Assembly: GCA_946482595.1 (NCBI GenBank)
Contig: CAMLSD010000001.1
Coordinates: 62,001 to 126,000 of the forward strand
From: an uncultured Comamonadaceae bacterium
GTDB lineage: Bacteria; Pseudomonadota; Gammaproteobacteria; Burkholderiales; Burkholderiaceae
Direction of reading: 5' to 3'
Length of the DNA stretch: 64,000 nt
The position numbers and the translations under genes are program-made. The first letter of the stretch is position 1; every line of letters begins with the position of its first letter. The notes under the pieces were generated by a model. It was not told the origin of the DNA. It made no database searches and saw only the letters and a program-made list of their open reading frames with translations. Below are positions 46,886-56,117 of this stretch, one piece after another.

Positions 46886-47868
46886 CGCTGCTGCCCTGGC
46901 TGGAAGCGCCCGCGCGGGACATCCTGGCGTCGCTGCGCTCGCATGCGATCCTGCTGGCCGCACCCGAAGGGGTGGGGCAGTTCGAGCTGGCGCACCACCT
47001 GGCGCGGGCCTGGCTGTGCGAGGCCGGCGGCGATCGTGCACCTTGCGGGCAGTGCCCGAGCTGCCAGCTGGTGGAGGCTCGTACTCATCCGGACCTGCTG
47101 GTGCTGCTGCCCGAGGCCCTGCAGGAAGAACTCGGCTGGACGGCCGATGGTGAGGGGTCTGCCAAGGCCTCCAAGGCCAAGCCGAGCAAGGAGATCAAGG
47201 TCGACGCCCTGCGCTCGGCGGTGGAATTTGCGCAGCAGACCTCCTCCCGCGGGGTGGCCAAGGTGGTGCTGATCCACCCGGCCGAACGCATGAATGCGAT
47301 CTCGGCCAACACCCTGCTCAAGACGCTGGAAGAGCCGCCGGGACTGGCGCGGTTTGTGCTGAGTACCGGGGCGATCGATCAACTGCTGCCCACGATCCGC
47401 AGCCGCTGCCAGCATGTGACGCTGGGCCTGCCGTCGATGGCGCAGGCATCAGAGTGGCTGGGCGCCCAGGGCGTGGCCGAGCCCGAGGTGCTGCTTGCCG
47501 CAGCCGGTCACCAGCCGCTGCTGGCATTGCAGATGGCCCGCCAGGGTCTGGACGCTGCCGCCTGGCGCGCACTGCCGTCGCAACTGGCGCAGGGCCGGGT
47601 GGCGGCGGTGAGCGGCTGGTCCGCGTCGCTGCTGGTGGCCACGCTCCAGAAGCTGTGCCATGACGCGATGCGCGCGGCCGCAGGTGCGCAGCCGGTGTAC
47701 TTTCCGGCGGGCAGTGTGCAGGCGCGGGCCGAAGACCTGCCGCGGCTGGTGCAATGGTCCCAGGACCTGATCCGTGTGGCGCGTCACGATGAACACCCCT
47801 GGAACGCCGGCTTGTTGGCCGAGTCGCTTGTGGCCCAGGCTCAGCGCGCCTTACACTCGGCCCGATGA
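46882..47868 (+). CDS. holB: DNA polymerase III subunit delta'
   Basis: The product is 328 aa from a GTG start overlapping tmk. The zinc module CGQCPSC with an upstream Cys (about 48-63) and the SRC motif (TIRSRCQHV) identify the clamp loader. The P-loop is degenerate (PEGVGQFEL), as in delta', which does not hydrolyse ATP. It helps open and load the sliding clamp. An insertion with Lys-rich sequence occurs at about 90-110. Confidence 0.95.
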   Translation: MTLLPWLEAPARDILASLRSHAILLAAPEGVGQFELAHHLARAWLCEAGGDRAPCGQCPSCQLVEARTHPDLLVLLPEALQEELGWTADGEGSAKASKAKPSKEIKVDALRSAVEFAQQTSSRGVAKVVLIHPAERMNAISANTLLKTLEEPPGLARFVLSTGAIDQLLPTIRSRCQHVTLGLPSMAQASEWLGAQGVAEPEVLLAAAGHQPLLALQMARQGLDAAAWRALPSQLAQGRVAAVSGWSASLLVATLQKLCHDAMRAAAGAQPVYFPAGSVQARAEDLPRLVQWSQDLIRVARHDEHPWNAGLLAESLVAQAQRALHSAR

Positions 47869-48263
47869 GCGAGCTACGCGCCCCCTTGAACCCTGCCCCG
47901 ACACCGGCTGCCGGCGGATCGGCTGCTCGTCCGAGCGTGATCCAGCTGGTGTTCCGCGAGAAGGGCGCCCTGTATGCCGCCTACATCTCGGTGTTCACCG
48001 ATGGCGGCCTGTTCGTGCCCACCACCCGCGAGTACCGGCTCGGTGAAGACATCTACCTGCTGCTGAGCCTGCCCGAGGACGCCCAGCGTTACCCGGTGGC
48101 GGGCAAGGTGGCCTGGATCACCCCGGCCAATGCATCCGGCGGCCGGACCCAGGGGGTGGGGGTGCGCTTCCCGAGCGACGAGAAGTCTCGTGTCCTGAAG
48201 ATCAAGATCGAGGAACTGCTCGGCACCTCGCTCCAGTCGGCCAAGCCGACCCAGACGATCTGA
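47865..48263 (+). CDS. PilZ domain protein
   Basis: The product is 132 aa, overlapping holB by 4 bases. The core has FTDGGLFVPTTREYRLGEDIYLLLSLPED and AWITPANASGG..GVGVRF, as in type IV pilus PilZ proteins. The RxxxR c-di-GMP motif is missing, as in the original PilZ, so it likely works by protein contact in pilus assembly. Position after holB is conserved in proteobacteria. Confidence 0.93.
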   Translation: MSELRAPLNPAPTPAAGGSAARPSVIQLVFREKGALYAAYISVFTDGGLFVPTTREYRLGEDIYLLLSLPEDAQRYPVAGKVAWITPANASGGRTQGVGVRFPSDEKSRVLKIKIEELLGTSLQSAKPTQTI

Positions 48264-48380
48264 GGCCCTGCAGGCGCCCCGCCTGCCACCGCGAGCCCTG
48301 AGTCCATCGACCCCCGGTCACCGCGAGCACGCCCGCCCGGCCCACGCCTGTGACCGCACCGTGCCGTTCACCCATTCATC

Positions 48381-49169
48381 ATGTTTGTCGATTCCCACTG
48401 TCACCTGAGCTTTCCTGAACTCGCAGGCAACCTGGACGCCATCCGCGCCGCCATGCAGGAGGCCCAGGTGGATCGGGCCCTGTGCATCTGCACCACACTC
48501 GAGGAATTCGACGACGTGCTGGCCCTGGCAAGGCGCTATCCGAACTTCTGGGCCAGCGCCGGCGTGCACCCCGACAATGAAGGTGTGCGGGAGCCGGATG
48601 TCGACGAGCTCGTGCGCCTGGCCAGCATGGACCGGGTCGTGGCCGTGGGTGAAACCGGGCTCGACTACTACCGCCTCAACGGCCGCAGCGTGGCCGACAT
48701 GGCCTGGCAGCGGGAGCGCTTCCGGGTGCACATCCGGGCCGCCCGGCAGGTGAAGAAACCCCTGATCATTCACACCCGCAGCGCATCGGACGACACCATC
48801 GCCTTGCTGAAGGAAGAGGGCGGGCGCGAGGCGGGCGGTGTGTTTCACTGCTTCACCGAGACGGCCGAGGTGGCGCGCCAGGCACTGGATCTGGGGTTCT
48901 ACATTTCGTTTTCGGGCATCCTGACCTTCAAGACGGCCCAGGAGCTGCGCGACGTGGCGCGCGACGTCCCGCTGGATCGCTGCCTGATCGAGACCGACAG
49001 CCCCTACCTGGCCCCCGTGCCCTACCGCGGCAAGCTCAACAATCCGTCGTACGTGCCCCATGTGGCGCAGCAGCTCGCGCAGATCAAGGGGTGCACGGTC
49101 GAGCAGGTGGCCGAGGTCACCAGCCGCAATTTCGAGACCCTGTTCGGGCCGGCCGTTGTGCTGTCCTGA
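48381..49169 (+). CDS. TatD family metal-dependent hydrolase
   Basis: The product is 262 aa. The metal ligands are in DSHCHL (about 4-9) and VGETGLDYY, HTRSA, HCFTE and ETDSPYL. This YcfH/TatD family acts as a deoxyribonuclease, some members also on D-aminoacyl-tRNA. It follows pilZ by 117 bases, and an ankyrin gene follows it. Confidence 0.95.
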   Translation: MFVDSHCHLSFPELAGNLDAIRAAMQEAQVDRALCICTTLEEFDDVLALARRYPNFWASAGVHPDNEGVREPDVDELVRLASMDRVVAVGETGLDYYRLNGRSVADMAWQRERFRVHIRAARQVKKPLIIHTRSASDDTIALLKEEGGREAGGVFHCFTETAEVARQALDLGFYISFSGILTFKTAQELRDVARDVPLDRCLIETDSPYLAPVPYRGKLNNPSYVPHVAQQLAQIKGCTVEQVAEVTSRNFETLFGPAVVLS

Positions 49170-49200
49170 GCGCCCACCCGTCCCATCGGAGCGTCGGCGG

Positions 49201-49884
49201 ATGTTCAAGTTCTGGTTGAGGAATGTTCTCTATCTCGTTGTCGTGTCTATGGTTTCGCTAGCATGGGCAGGGGCGTATGAGGATTTCTTCCGGGCCATCC
49301 GGCGTGACGAGGTTCCGGCGGTGCAGGCCTTGCTCCAGCGCGGGTTCGACCCGAACAGTGTGGACCCTCAAGGCCGCAGCGGTGCGATCCTGGCCTTGAT
49401 GAACGAGTCATACGCGGTGGCGTCGGTGCTGATCGCCCACCCGCAGTTCCTGGTCGATCAGCGCAATCTCTCGGGCGAGTCACCGCTGATGCTGGCAGCG
49501 CTCAAGGGGCAGGTGCCGCTGGTCAGGCAGTTGATCGCCCGCGGTGCGCGCATCAATCACCCCGGTTGGGCGCCTTTGCACTATGCGGCCAGCGGGGGCG
49601 GTGTCGAGGTGATCCGTGTGCTGCTGGAGCACCATGCCTACATCGACGCCGAGTCGCCCAATCGCACCACGCCGCTGATGATGGCCGCGCGCTACGACAG
49701 CGAGGAGTCGATCCGCCTGCTGCTCGACGAAGGGGCCGACGCGAAGCTGCGCAACGAGCAGAACATGACCGCCGCCGACTTCGCCCGTGGCGTCGATCGG
49801 GAGTCGGCGGCGCGCCTGATCGAGCAGCATGCCGGACTGCCGTCGCCGCCAGCGCGGGCCCCGATCATTCCCGTGGTTCCCTGA
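49201..49884 (+). CDS. exported ankyrin-repeat protein
   Basis: The product is 227 aa. It starts with a hydrophobic signal (MFKFWLRNVLYLVVVSMVSL, cleaved near WAGA). About four or five ankyrin repeats follow, such as SPLMLAALKGQVPLVRQLIARGA and TPLMMAARYDSEESIRLLLDEGA. It probably binds a partner in the periplasm, the partner being unknown. The frame is open upstream into tatD, but the ATG at 49201 begins the signal peptide. Confidence 0.9.
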   Translation: MFKFWLRNVLYLVVVSMVSLAWAGAYEDFFRAIRRDEVPAVQALLQRGFDPNSVDPQGRSGAILALMNESYAVASVLIAHPQFLVDQRNLSGESPLMLAALKGQVPLVRQLIARGARINHPGWAPLHYAASGGGVEVIRVLLEHHAYIDAESPNRTTPLMMAARYDSEESIRLLLDEGADAKLRNEQNMTAADFARGVDRESAARLIEQHAGLPSPPARAPIIPVVP

Positions 49885-49995
49885 CACCCTGTAGGAAGCG
49901 CGCTGACGTGAAGTCTGGCGATGGGTCCACTGTGAGCGGGGCGGGGTGGCGCCTAGAGTTGCGTCCATGGTCAGCCATTGCACGGAGGTACTGCC

Positions 49996-50208
49996 ATGAC
50001 GACATCCAACGACAGCCGCATCGAACCCGCCAACCCGTTTGCGCTGATGATGGATCCGCAGTCCGTCCTGCTGGCGGTGGAGCGGTCAGAGCGCCTCAAC
50101 CGGCTGCGCAGCCGGGTCTGCCGCCCCCTCGACAAGCCGCTGATCGGCCGGGTCGACGGTGACCAGGCCGACTACGACGACGCGGTGGACGCCCAGTCGG
50201 AAGACTGA
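49996..50208 (+). CDS. small conserved hypothetical protein
   Basis: The product is 70 aa, soluble and charged: SVLLAVERSERLNRLRSRVCRPLDKP is its most ordered part, with an acidic tail. CGGAGG stands 7 bases before the ATG. I do not recognise a domain. It lies alone before the convergent nrtR. Confidence 0.65.
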   Translation: MTTSNDSRIEPANPFALMMDPQSVLLAVERSERLNRLRSRVCRPLDKPLIGRVDGDQADYDDAVDAQSED

Positions 50209-50217
50209 GCGGGCACC

Positions 50218-50919
50218 TCAAAGCCCGCGCTCCAGCATCGACAGGCGCGCGGCATAGGCCGGTTTCAGCCGGTATAGCTGGGCGGGCCGATTGGCCCGGC
50301 CGGCCTCCAGGGCCCCCTCGATCGGTTCGAGCACGCCCAGTTCGTCCATCTTGCGACGAAAACTCACCTTGTTGATCGGCTCCCCGAGCACCGCCTCATA
50401 GACGGATTGCAGCTGGGGCAGCGTGAACGACGCACCGCACAGATAGACCGGCAGCGACGAATAGTGGCTCTTGGAGCGCACCCGTTGCAGTGCCGCCTCG
50501 ATGATGGCGCGGTGATCGAACGGCAGTGCGGGCAATGCCTGCACCGGCATCAGCTCGAACCGTGCGGTGCTGGCCTGCAGCAGGGCGCAAGGCACCAGCG
50601 CGTAGTACGCAATCGACACCGACCAGCCCCGTGGATCCCGCACCGGCCCCGAGAAGGTGGCCAGTTGTTCGAGATACGGGCTGGTGATGCCAGCCTTGTC
50701 GTGCAGCACACGCAGGGCGGCGTCTTGTGCCCCCTGGTCCGTCTGCGGATGGATGTAGCCCCCGGGCAGCGCCAGCACACCGTCGAATGGCTCGCGGTCA
50801 CGGCGGTGCAGCACCACCTTCACCTCACCCTGGTCGACCGTGAGCAGCACCACGTCGACCGTGCAGATCACCTGCGGGTGGGCAGCGGCTTCGTCGGCGG
50901 GGGAGGAGATCACAGGCAT
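50218..50919 (-). CDS. nrtR: Nudix-related transcriptional regulator NrtR
   Basis: The product is 233 aa. The N-terminal Nudix-like domain has a broken catalytic box (GGYIHPQTDQGAQDAALRVLHDKAG instead of REVxEE), so it should bind ADP-ribose rather than cut it. A winged helix follows at the C-terminus. NrtR represses NAD synthesis and salvage genes and releases DNA on binding ADP-ribose. The divergent pncA-pncB-nadE-nadM set is the expected target. Confidence 0.93.
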   Translation of the reverse strand: MPVISSPADEAAAHPQVICTVDVVLLTVDQGEVKVVLHRRDREPFDGVLALPGGYIHPQTDQGAQDAALRVLHDKAGITSPYLEQLATFSGPVRDPRGWSVSIAYYALVPCALLQASTARFELMPVQALPALPFDHRAIIEAALQRVRSKSHYSSLPVYLCGASFTLPQLQSVYEAVLGEPINKVSFRRKMDELGVLEPIEGALEAGRANRPAQLYRLKPAYAARLSMLERGL

Positions 50920-50991
50920 GGGGTCTCTTTGTACATGAATGTTACGAAGTAGCTTACCAGCAAGCCGGCATCCCGAGAACTAGGGGGATGG

Positions 50992-51018
50992 GCATATGCT
51001 TTCTTAGTTGCAATATGC
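50992..51018. promoter_or_regulatory. inverted repeat in nrtR-pncA intergenic region
   Basis: GCATATGC (50992-50999) and GCAATATGC (51010-51018) carry the inverted arms GCATAT/ATATGC. They lie in the 141-bp gap between divergent nrtR and pncA. An NrtR operator is expected here. The site is a candidate only, because the local consensus is not known to me. Confidence 0.4.
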
Positions 51019-51060
51019 ACCTAACAGGCGTACATTGGAATCACCGCATCAGGAGGTTCC

Positions 51061-51930
51061 ATGCAACGCAACATCCAGCTCCTCGTCATCGACCCGCAGA
51101 ACGACTTCTGCGACCTGCCCGAGGCCGTGCGGCCCGTGAATCCGGCCACCGGCCAGCGTCTGGCGCCCGCACTGCCGGTGCCGGGCGCCCACGCCGACAT
51201 GCAGCGTGTGGCCGGGTTGATCCGTGCCGGCGGCACGGGCCTCGCGGGCATCACGATCACGCTCGACTCCCACCACCGCTTCGACATCGCCCACCCCACG
51301 TTCTGGCAGCAGGGCAGCGGGGCGGACGTCATCCCCTTCACGCCCATCACCGCCGCGCAGGTCCGTGATGGTGCCTATGCCCCGCGCGATCCGGGCATGC
51401 TGCCGCGCGCGCTGGCCTACCTGGATGAACTCGAGGCCCGCGGCCGCTACACGCTGATGGTCTGGCCGGTGCACTGCGAGATCGGCACCTGGGGCCACAA
51501 CGTGCACGATGACCTGCGCGCCGCGTACAACACCTGGGAAGACCAGACCCTGTCGGTCGTGAACAAGGTGACCAAGGGCTCCAACCCCTGGACCGAACAC
51601 TACAGCGCCGTTCAGGCCGAGGTGCCGCTCGACGACGACCCGGCCACCCAGACGCACCAGGGCCTGATCGACCTGGCCCGCGCGGCCGACCTGCTGCTGA
51701 TCGCCGGCGAGGCCAGCAGCCACTGCGTGCGGGCCACCACCGAGCATATCGTCGCGGCACTGGGCCCGGCCGGCGCCGGCAAGGTCGTGTTGCTGACCGA
51801 CGGCATGAGCCCGGTGGGCGGCTTCGAGGCCCAGCAGTCCGAATTCTTTGCCGCAATGAGCGCCCAGGGGGTACAAATGGCCCGCTGCGAGCAGATGCTG
51901 CCGCGCCTGCTCGACAACCCACGCACCTGA
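51061..51930 (+). CDS. pncA: nicotinamidase (isochorismatase family)
   Basis: The product is 289 aa, longer than the 200-aa E. coli type. The Asp, Lys and Cys triad is in LVIDPQNDFCD, NKVTKGSNP and GEASSHCVRAT. It deamidates nicotinamide to nicotinate for NAD salvage. AGGAGG lies 4 bases before the ATG. The next gene, pncB, uses its product. Confidence 0.93.
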   Translation: MQRNIQLLVIDPQNDFCDLPEAVRPVNPATGQRLAPALPVPGAHADMQRVAGLIRAGGTGLAGITITLDSHHRFDIAHPTFWQQGSGADVIPFTPITAAQVRDGAYAPRDPGMLPRALAYLDELEARGRYTLMVWPVHCEIGTWGHNVHDDLRAAYNTWEDQTLSVVNKVTKGSNPWTEHYSAVQAEVPLDDDPATQTHQGLIDLARAADLLLIAGEASSHCVRATTEHIVAALGPAGAGKVVLLTDGMSPVGGFEAQQSEFFAAMSAQGVQMARCEQMLPRLLDNPRT

Positions 51931-51996
51931 GCACGGCGCTGAGCCTGTGCGCCGGCCGCGTCACGCGGCTGAGAACGTTGAAGAAAGTCCCGATCG

Positions 51997-53184
51997 ATGA
52001 ACCCCGTCATCACCAGCCTGCTCGACACCGACCTCTACAAGTTCACGATGTGGCAGACCATGCTGCATCGCCATCCGCAGACGCAGGCCGAATACACCTT
52101 CGTGTGCCGCAACCGGCCCGCCCGGCCGCTGTCGGAGCTGAAGGACGCCGTCGAGGCGGAACTCGATCACCTGTGTACGCTGAGCTTCCAGCCGGACGAA
52201 CTCGCCTACCTGCGCGGGCTGCGCTTCATGAAGTCGGATTTTGTCGACTTCCTGCGGATCTTCCGCTTCCAGCGCGAGTTCATCTCGGTGCAGGCCGACG
52301 GTGAGCAGTTGCGCATCGTCGCGCGGGGCCCTCAGGTGCATGTGATGGCCTTCGAGATCTTCGTGCTGGCCATCGTCAACGAGCTGCACTTTCGCAGGCT
52401 GGACCTGTCCGGTGCGCTCGACGAGGGCCGGCGCAGGCTGCAGGCGAAGATCCGGCTGCTGCGTGACTTCTCCGGCGAACCGGCGCGGCGCCATCCGTTC
52501 GAGTTCTTCGACTTTGGCGTGCGCCGGCGCTTTTCGGGCGCCTGGCAGCGGGAGGTGGTGTCCACGCTGAAGGCCGAGGTGCCCGAGTACTTCAAGGGCA
52601 CCTCCAATGTGCTGCTGGCGCGTGACCTGTCGCTGGTGCCCATCGGCACGATGGCCCATGAGTACCTGCAGACCTACCAGGTGCTCGGGGTGCGGCTGCG
52701 CGACTTTCAGAAGGCCGCGCTCGAAGACTGGGTGCAGGAATACCGCGGCGACCTGGGCGTGGCCCTGACCGACGTGGTGGGCATGGACGCCTTCCTGGCC
52801 GACTTCGACCTCTACTTCGCCAAGCTGTTCGACGGGCTGCGCCATGACTCGGGCGATCCGGTCGTGTGGGGCGAAAAGGCGCTGGCCCACTACGAGCGGC
52901 TGCGCATCGATGCGCACGGCAAGCGGCTGGTGTTCTCGGACGGGCTGGATCTGCCGACCGCGCTTGACCTGTACCGCCACTTTGCCGATCGCACCCAGCT
53001 GGGTTTTGGTATCGGCACCAACCTGAGCAACGACGTCGGGCCCACCCCGCTGAACATCGTCATGAAGCTGACCCAGGGCAACGGCCAGCCGGTGGCCAAG
53101 CTGTCTGACACGCCCGGCAAGACGCTGTGCAGCGACGAAACCTTCCTGGCCTACCTGCGCCAGGTCTTCAACGTGCGTGCCTGA
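51997..53184 (+). CDS. pncB: nicotinate phosphoribosyltransferase
   Basis: The product is 395 aa. It starts with [14 protein letters not shown], the family signature, and has [10 protein letters not shown] and the phosphate-binding [12 protein letters not shown]. It converts nicotinate and PRPP to nicotinate mononucleotide with ATP. It lies in the NAD series pncA-pncB-nadE-nadM and is 10 bases before nadE. Confidence 0.96.
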   Translation: MNPVITSLLDTDLYKFTMWQTMLHRHPQTQAEYTFVCRNRPARPLSELKDAVEAELDHLCTLSFQPDELAYLRGLRFMKSDFVDFLRIFRFQREFISVQADGEQLRIVARGPQVHVMAFEIFVLAIVNELHFRRLDLSGALDEGRRRLQAKIRLLRDFSGEPARRHPFEFFDFGVRRRFSGAWQREVVSTLKAEVPEYFKGTSNVLLARDLSLVPIGTMAHEYLQTYQVLGVRLRDFQKAALEDWVQEYRGDLGVALTDVVGMDAFLADFDLYFAKLFDGLRHDSGDPVVWGEKALAHYERLRIDAHGKRLVFSDGLDLPTALDLYRHFADRTQLGFGIGTNLSNDVGPTPLNIVMKLTQGNGQPVAKLSDTPGKTLCSDETFLAYLRQVFNVRA

Positions 53185-53194
53185 GGAGGCTGCC

Positions 53195-54895
53195 ATGCTC
53201 AACCTTACCGTTGCACAGCTCAACTACACGGTGGGCGACATCGAGGGCAACGTGCGCAAGATGATCGCCGCGGGCCAGAAGGCCTGGGCCGACGACTCCC
53301 ACCTGGTCGTGTTCTCCGAGCTGTCGCTGACCGGCTACTACCCGGACGACATGCTCGACGAGCCCGGCTTCCGCCAGCGCGTGCAGGCCGGGCTGGACGC
53401 GCTGCTCGATGCCTCGCGCCAGATACCGCGGCTGCACTGGGTGGTGGGCGCGCCGCTGCAGCGCGAGGGCCCGGGCAAGCGGCTGCACAACATGCTGCTC
53501 GTGCTGCGCGGCGGCGAGATCGTGTTGCGCTATGCCAAGCAGTTGCTGCCTACCTACAACATCTTCAACGAGCGCCGCCACTTCGAGCCCGGGCCGGACG
53601 TGGCGCGCGTGCTGCGCATCGGCCAGATGCAGATCGGCTTCATGATCTGCGAGGACGGCTGGAACGACGAGGGCGGCGACTATGCCGTCAACCCCTTCGA
53701 GCGCCTGCGCGACGCCGCACCGGACGTGGTGGTGTCGATCAATGCCAGCCCGTCCAACGTGGGCAAGCGCGAGCAGCGGCACCAGATCTTCTCGGCGGCC
53801 AGCCGGCGCCACGGCCTGCCCATCGTCTATGTCAACCAGATCGGCGGCCACGACCAGCTGGTGTTCGACGGTGCCTCGTTTGCGGTCGAGCCCGAGCGCG
53901 GTGTGGTGTATGAGGCGCAACGCTTCACCGAGGACGTCACGACCATCACCTTCGACCACGGGCATTTCTGTGCTCGCCAGGGCGGCGCGCTCGACCCGGT
54001 GAACCCCCAGGGCCTGACGACCATGGCCTTCTACCGGGCGCAGATCGAACTGGGCTTGCGCGACTACGCCCGGCGCTGTGGGTTCAAGCAGGTGGTGGTG
54101 GGTTCGTCGGGGGGCATCGACAGCGCCCTGACGCTGGCGCTGGCGGTCGACGCCGTGGGCGCCGACAACGTGGTGGGCATCACCATGCCGTCGCGCTTTT
54201 CGTCGACGGGGTCGGTCGACGACTCGGTCGCCTTGTGCCGCAACCTGGGCGTGACCCTGCATGAGCACCCCATCATCGACACGGTGGCGGCCTACAGCCG
54301 GCAGTTCGAGGCAAGCTTCGGCCGCCCGCTGGCCGGGCTGCCGCTGGAGAACCTGCAGGCGCGCGTGCGCGGCACGGTGCTGATGGAGTTCTCGAACAGC
54401 TTTGGCCACCTGCTGCTCACCACGGGCAACAAGTCGGAGATCTCGGTGGGCTATTGCACGCTGTATGGCGACACCAATGGTGGCCTGGGGCTGATCGGTG
54501 ATCTCTACAAGACCGAGGTGTTTGCGCTGTCGCGCCATCTCAACGAGGCGGCCGGGCGCGAGCTGATCCCGCAGGCCATCATCGACAAGGAGCCTTCGGC
54601 AGAACTGGCCCCCGGCCAGAAGGACACCGACAGCCTGCCGCCCTACCCGGTGCTCGACGAGATCCTGAAAGTGCTGATCGAAGGCGACCGCCTCGCCCGC
54701 GCCGAAGGTGAACAGGCGCACGCCTTTGTCGCCAGGCTGCAGCAGACCGAAGACGGCCGCGCCCTGGTGCAGCGCATCCGCCAGATGATCGCCCGCAACG
54801 AGTACAAGCGCCGCCAGGCCCCGCCGATCATCCGCGTGCGTTCACGGGCCTTCGGCTCGGGCCGCCAGATGCCGATTGCCGCCCGCCACTTCTGA
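53195..54895 (+). CDS. nadE: glutamine-dependent NAD+ synthetase
   Basis: The product is 566 aa. An N-terminal nitrilase domain (SELSLTGYYP Glu, KQLLPTYNIF Lys, ICEDGW Cys) releases ammonia from glutamine. The C-terminal synthetase has the PP-loop SSGGIDSALTLALAVDAVG and amidates nicotinate adenine dinucleotide. GAGGAGG precedes the ATG at 53195. It is the final step in NAD formation. Confidence 0.96.
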   Translation: MLNLTVAQLNYTVGDIEGNVRKMIAAGQKAWADDSHLVVFSELSLTGYYPDDMLDEPGFRQRVQAGLDALLDASRQIPRLHWVVGAPLQREGPGKRLHNMLLVLRGGEIVLRYAKQLLPTYNIFNERRHFEPGPDVARVLRIGQMQIGFMICEDGWNDEGGDYAVNPFERLRDAAPDVVVSINASPSNVGKREQRHQIFSAASRRHGLPIVYVNQIGGHDQLVFDGASFAVEPERGVVYEAQRFTEDVTTITFDHGHFCARQGGALDPVNPQGLTTMAFYRAQIELGLRDYARRCGFKQVVVGSSGGIDSALTLALAVDAVGADNVVGITMPSRFSSTGSVDDSVALCRNLGVTLHEHPIIDTVAAYSRQFEASFGRPLAGLPLENLQARVRGTVLMEFSNSFGHLLLTTGNKSEISVGYCTLYGDTNGGLGLIGDLYKTEVFALSRHLNEAAGRELIPQAIIDKEPSAELAPGQKDTDSLPPYPVLDEILKVLIEGDRLARAEGEQAHAFVARLQQTEDGRALVQRIRQMIARNEYKRRQAPPIIRVRSRAFGSGRQMPIAARHF

Positions 54896-54910
54896 ACGAA
54901 AGCCTGCCTC

Positions 54911-55993
54911 ATGACCGGTTCCGTGCTCCCTGCCCAACTGGCTGTGCTGGTCGGGCGATTCATGCCTCTTCATCATGCGCACCTGGCGCTGCTGCGCCAG
55001 GCGCTCGACGCCGCGCCGCACTGTGTGGTGATCATCGGCTCGGCGCACCAGGCCCGCTCGCCGCGCAACCCCTGGACCTGGCAGGAGCGCGAACAGATGA
55101 TCCGGCTGGCGCTGACCGCGGATGAGCAGGCACGCATCCGCTTCGTGCCGCTGCGCGACTTCTACGATGAGGCGCGCTGGCTGGCCGAGGTGCGCCGCGC
55201 CGTGGATCCCGCCGGCGAGCGGCCGCGGGTGGCCCTGGTCGGCCATATGCGCGATGCCACGCGCGGCTACCTGCAGGCCTTTGCCGACTGGCAGCGGCTG
55301 CCACCCCCCGTCGGTGAGCAGTCGGTCGACGGTGCGGCGTTGCGCGACCTGCTGATGGCCGCCCAGGATGCCGCCCAGGCCGACCCACCGGGCAGCATTG
55401 ACGCTGCACTGGCGGCCATGGCGCCCTACGTGCCGACCAGCACGCTGGGCTTCCTGCGCGCCTGGGTGGCGCTGCCGTTCCATGCGGCCCTGGCCCAGGA
55501 GTGGCGCATGCTGCGCGACTACCGGCGCGCGTGGTCGGCGGCGCCGTACCCGCCGGTGTTCGTGACGGTCGACACCGTCATCACCTGCGCCTCGCATGTG
55601 TTGTTGATCCGGCGTGGCCAGCCGCCCGGTCGCGGACTGCTGGCGGTACCGGGCGGGTTCATCGAGGTGCGTGAAACTGCCTACCAGTCAGCGCTGCGGG
55701 AGCTTGAAGAAGAAACCGGGCTGCGGCTGCTGAGCTCGACGATGCAGGACGGCCTGCGTGCGCAGGCGGTGTTCGACCACCCCGATCGCAGCCAGCGGGG
55801 CCGCACGATCACCCATGCCTTCCACTTCGACCTGGGCGAGCGCGAACTGCCGCAGGTCCAGGCTGCGGACGACGCCTTGGCCGCGCACTGGGTGCCGCTG
55901 GCCGAACTGGCGGGTCTCGAGGACCAGTTCCACGACGATCACTTCCACATGCTGGACCACTTTCTCGGCCTGACGTCCCGGGCGGCGCTCTGA
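54911..55993 (+). CDS. nadM: bifunctional NMN adenylyltransferase / Nudix hydrolase
   Basis: The product is 360 aa. The N-terminal nucleotidyltransferase has GRFMPLHHAHLALL, a variant of the HxGH motif. The C-terminal Nudix domain has a complete box, from GGFIEVRE to RELEEETGL. NadM makes NAD from NMN; the Nudix part likely cuts ADP-ribose, the signal for NrtR. It ends the NAD set, 15 bases after nadE. Confidence 0.94.
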   Translation: MTGSVLPAQLAVLVGRFMPLHHAHLALLRQALDAAPHCVVIIGSAHQARSPRNPWTWQEREQMIRLALTADEQARIRFVPLRDFYDEARWLAEVRRAVDPAGERPRVALVGHMRDATRGYLQAFADWQRLPPPVGEQSVDGAALRDLLMAAQDAAQADPPGSIDAALAAMAPYVPTSTLGFLRAWVALPFHAALAQEWRMLRDYRRAWSAAPYPPVFVTVDTVITCASHVLLIRRGQPPGRGLLAVPGGFIEVRETAYQSALRELEEETGLRLLSSTMQDGLRAQAVFDHPDRSQRGRTITHAFHFDLGERELPQVQAADDALAAHWVPLAELAGLEDQFHDDHFHMLDHFLGLTSRAAL

Positions 55994-55999
55994 CGCGCA

Positions 56000-56048
56000 G
56001 GCGCCCACGTGGCGCCGCCGCGGGCAGGGTGGGGCGCCATGAGCGCCC
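56000..56048 (+). terminator. two small GC hairpins after nadM, possible terminator
   Basis: GGCGCC repeats with a 5-base loop (56000-56016) and GGGCGC/GCGCCC (56032-56048) lie after the nadM stop. There is no T-run, so termination is uncertain. Confidence 0.3.
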
Positions 56049-56088
56049 GCTGAATTCTGGCTGAGCGGGGTTTCCCCTGAGTAGGCAA

Positions 56089-56117
56089 ATCAGGTCAAAT
56101 TTGTATGATGACCTGAT
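56089..56117. promoter_or_regulatory. operator over the promoter and start of the GntR gene
   Basis: ATCAGGTCA (56089-56097) and TGACCTGAT (56109-56117) are perfect 9-base inverted arms 11 bases apart. Between them lies a -10-like TATGAT (56104-56109). The right arm covers the ATG at 56116. Autorepression by the encoded GntR protein is the simplest reading. Confidence 0.65.
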
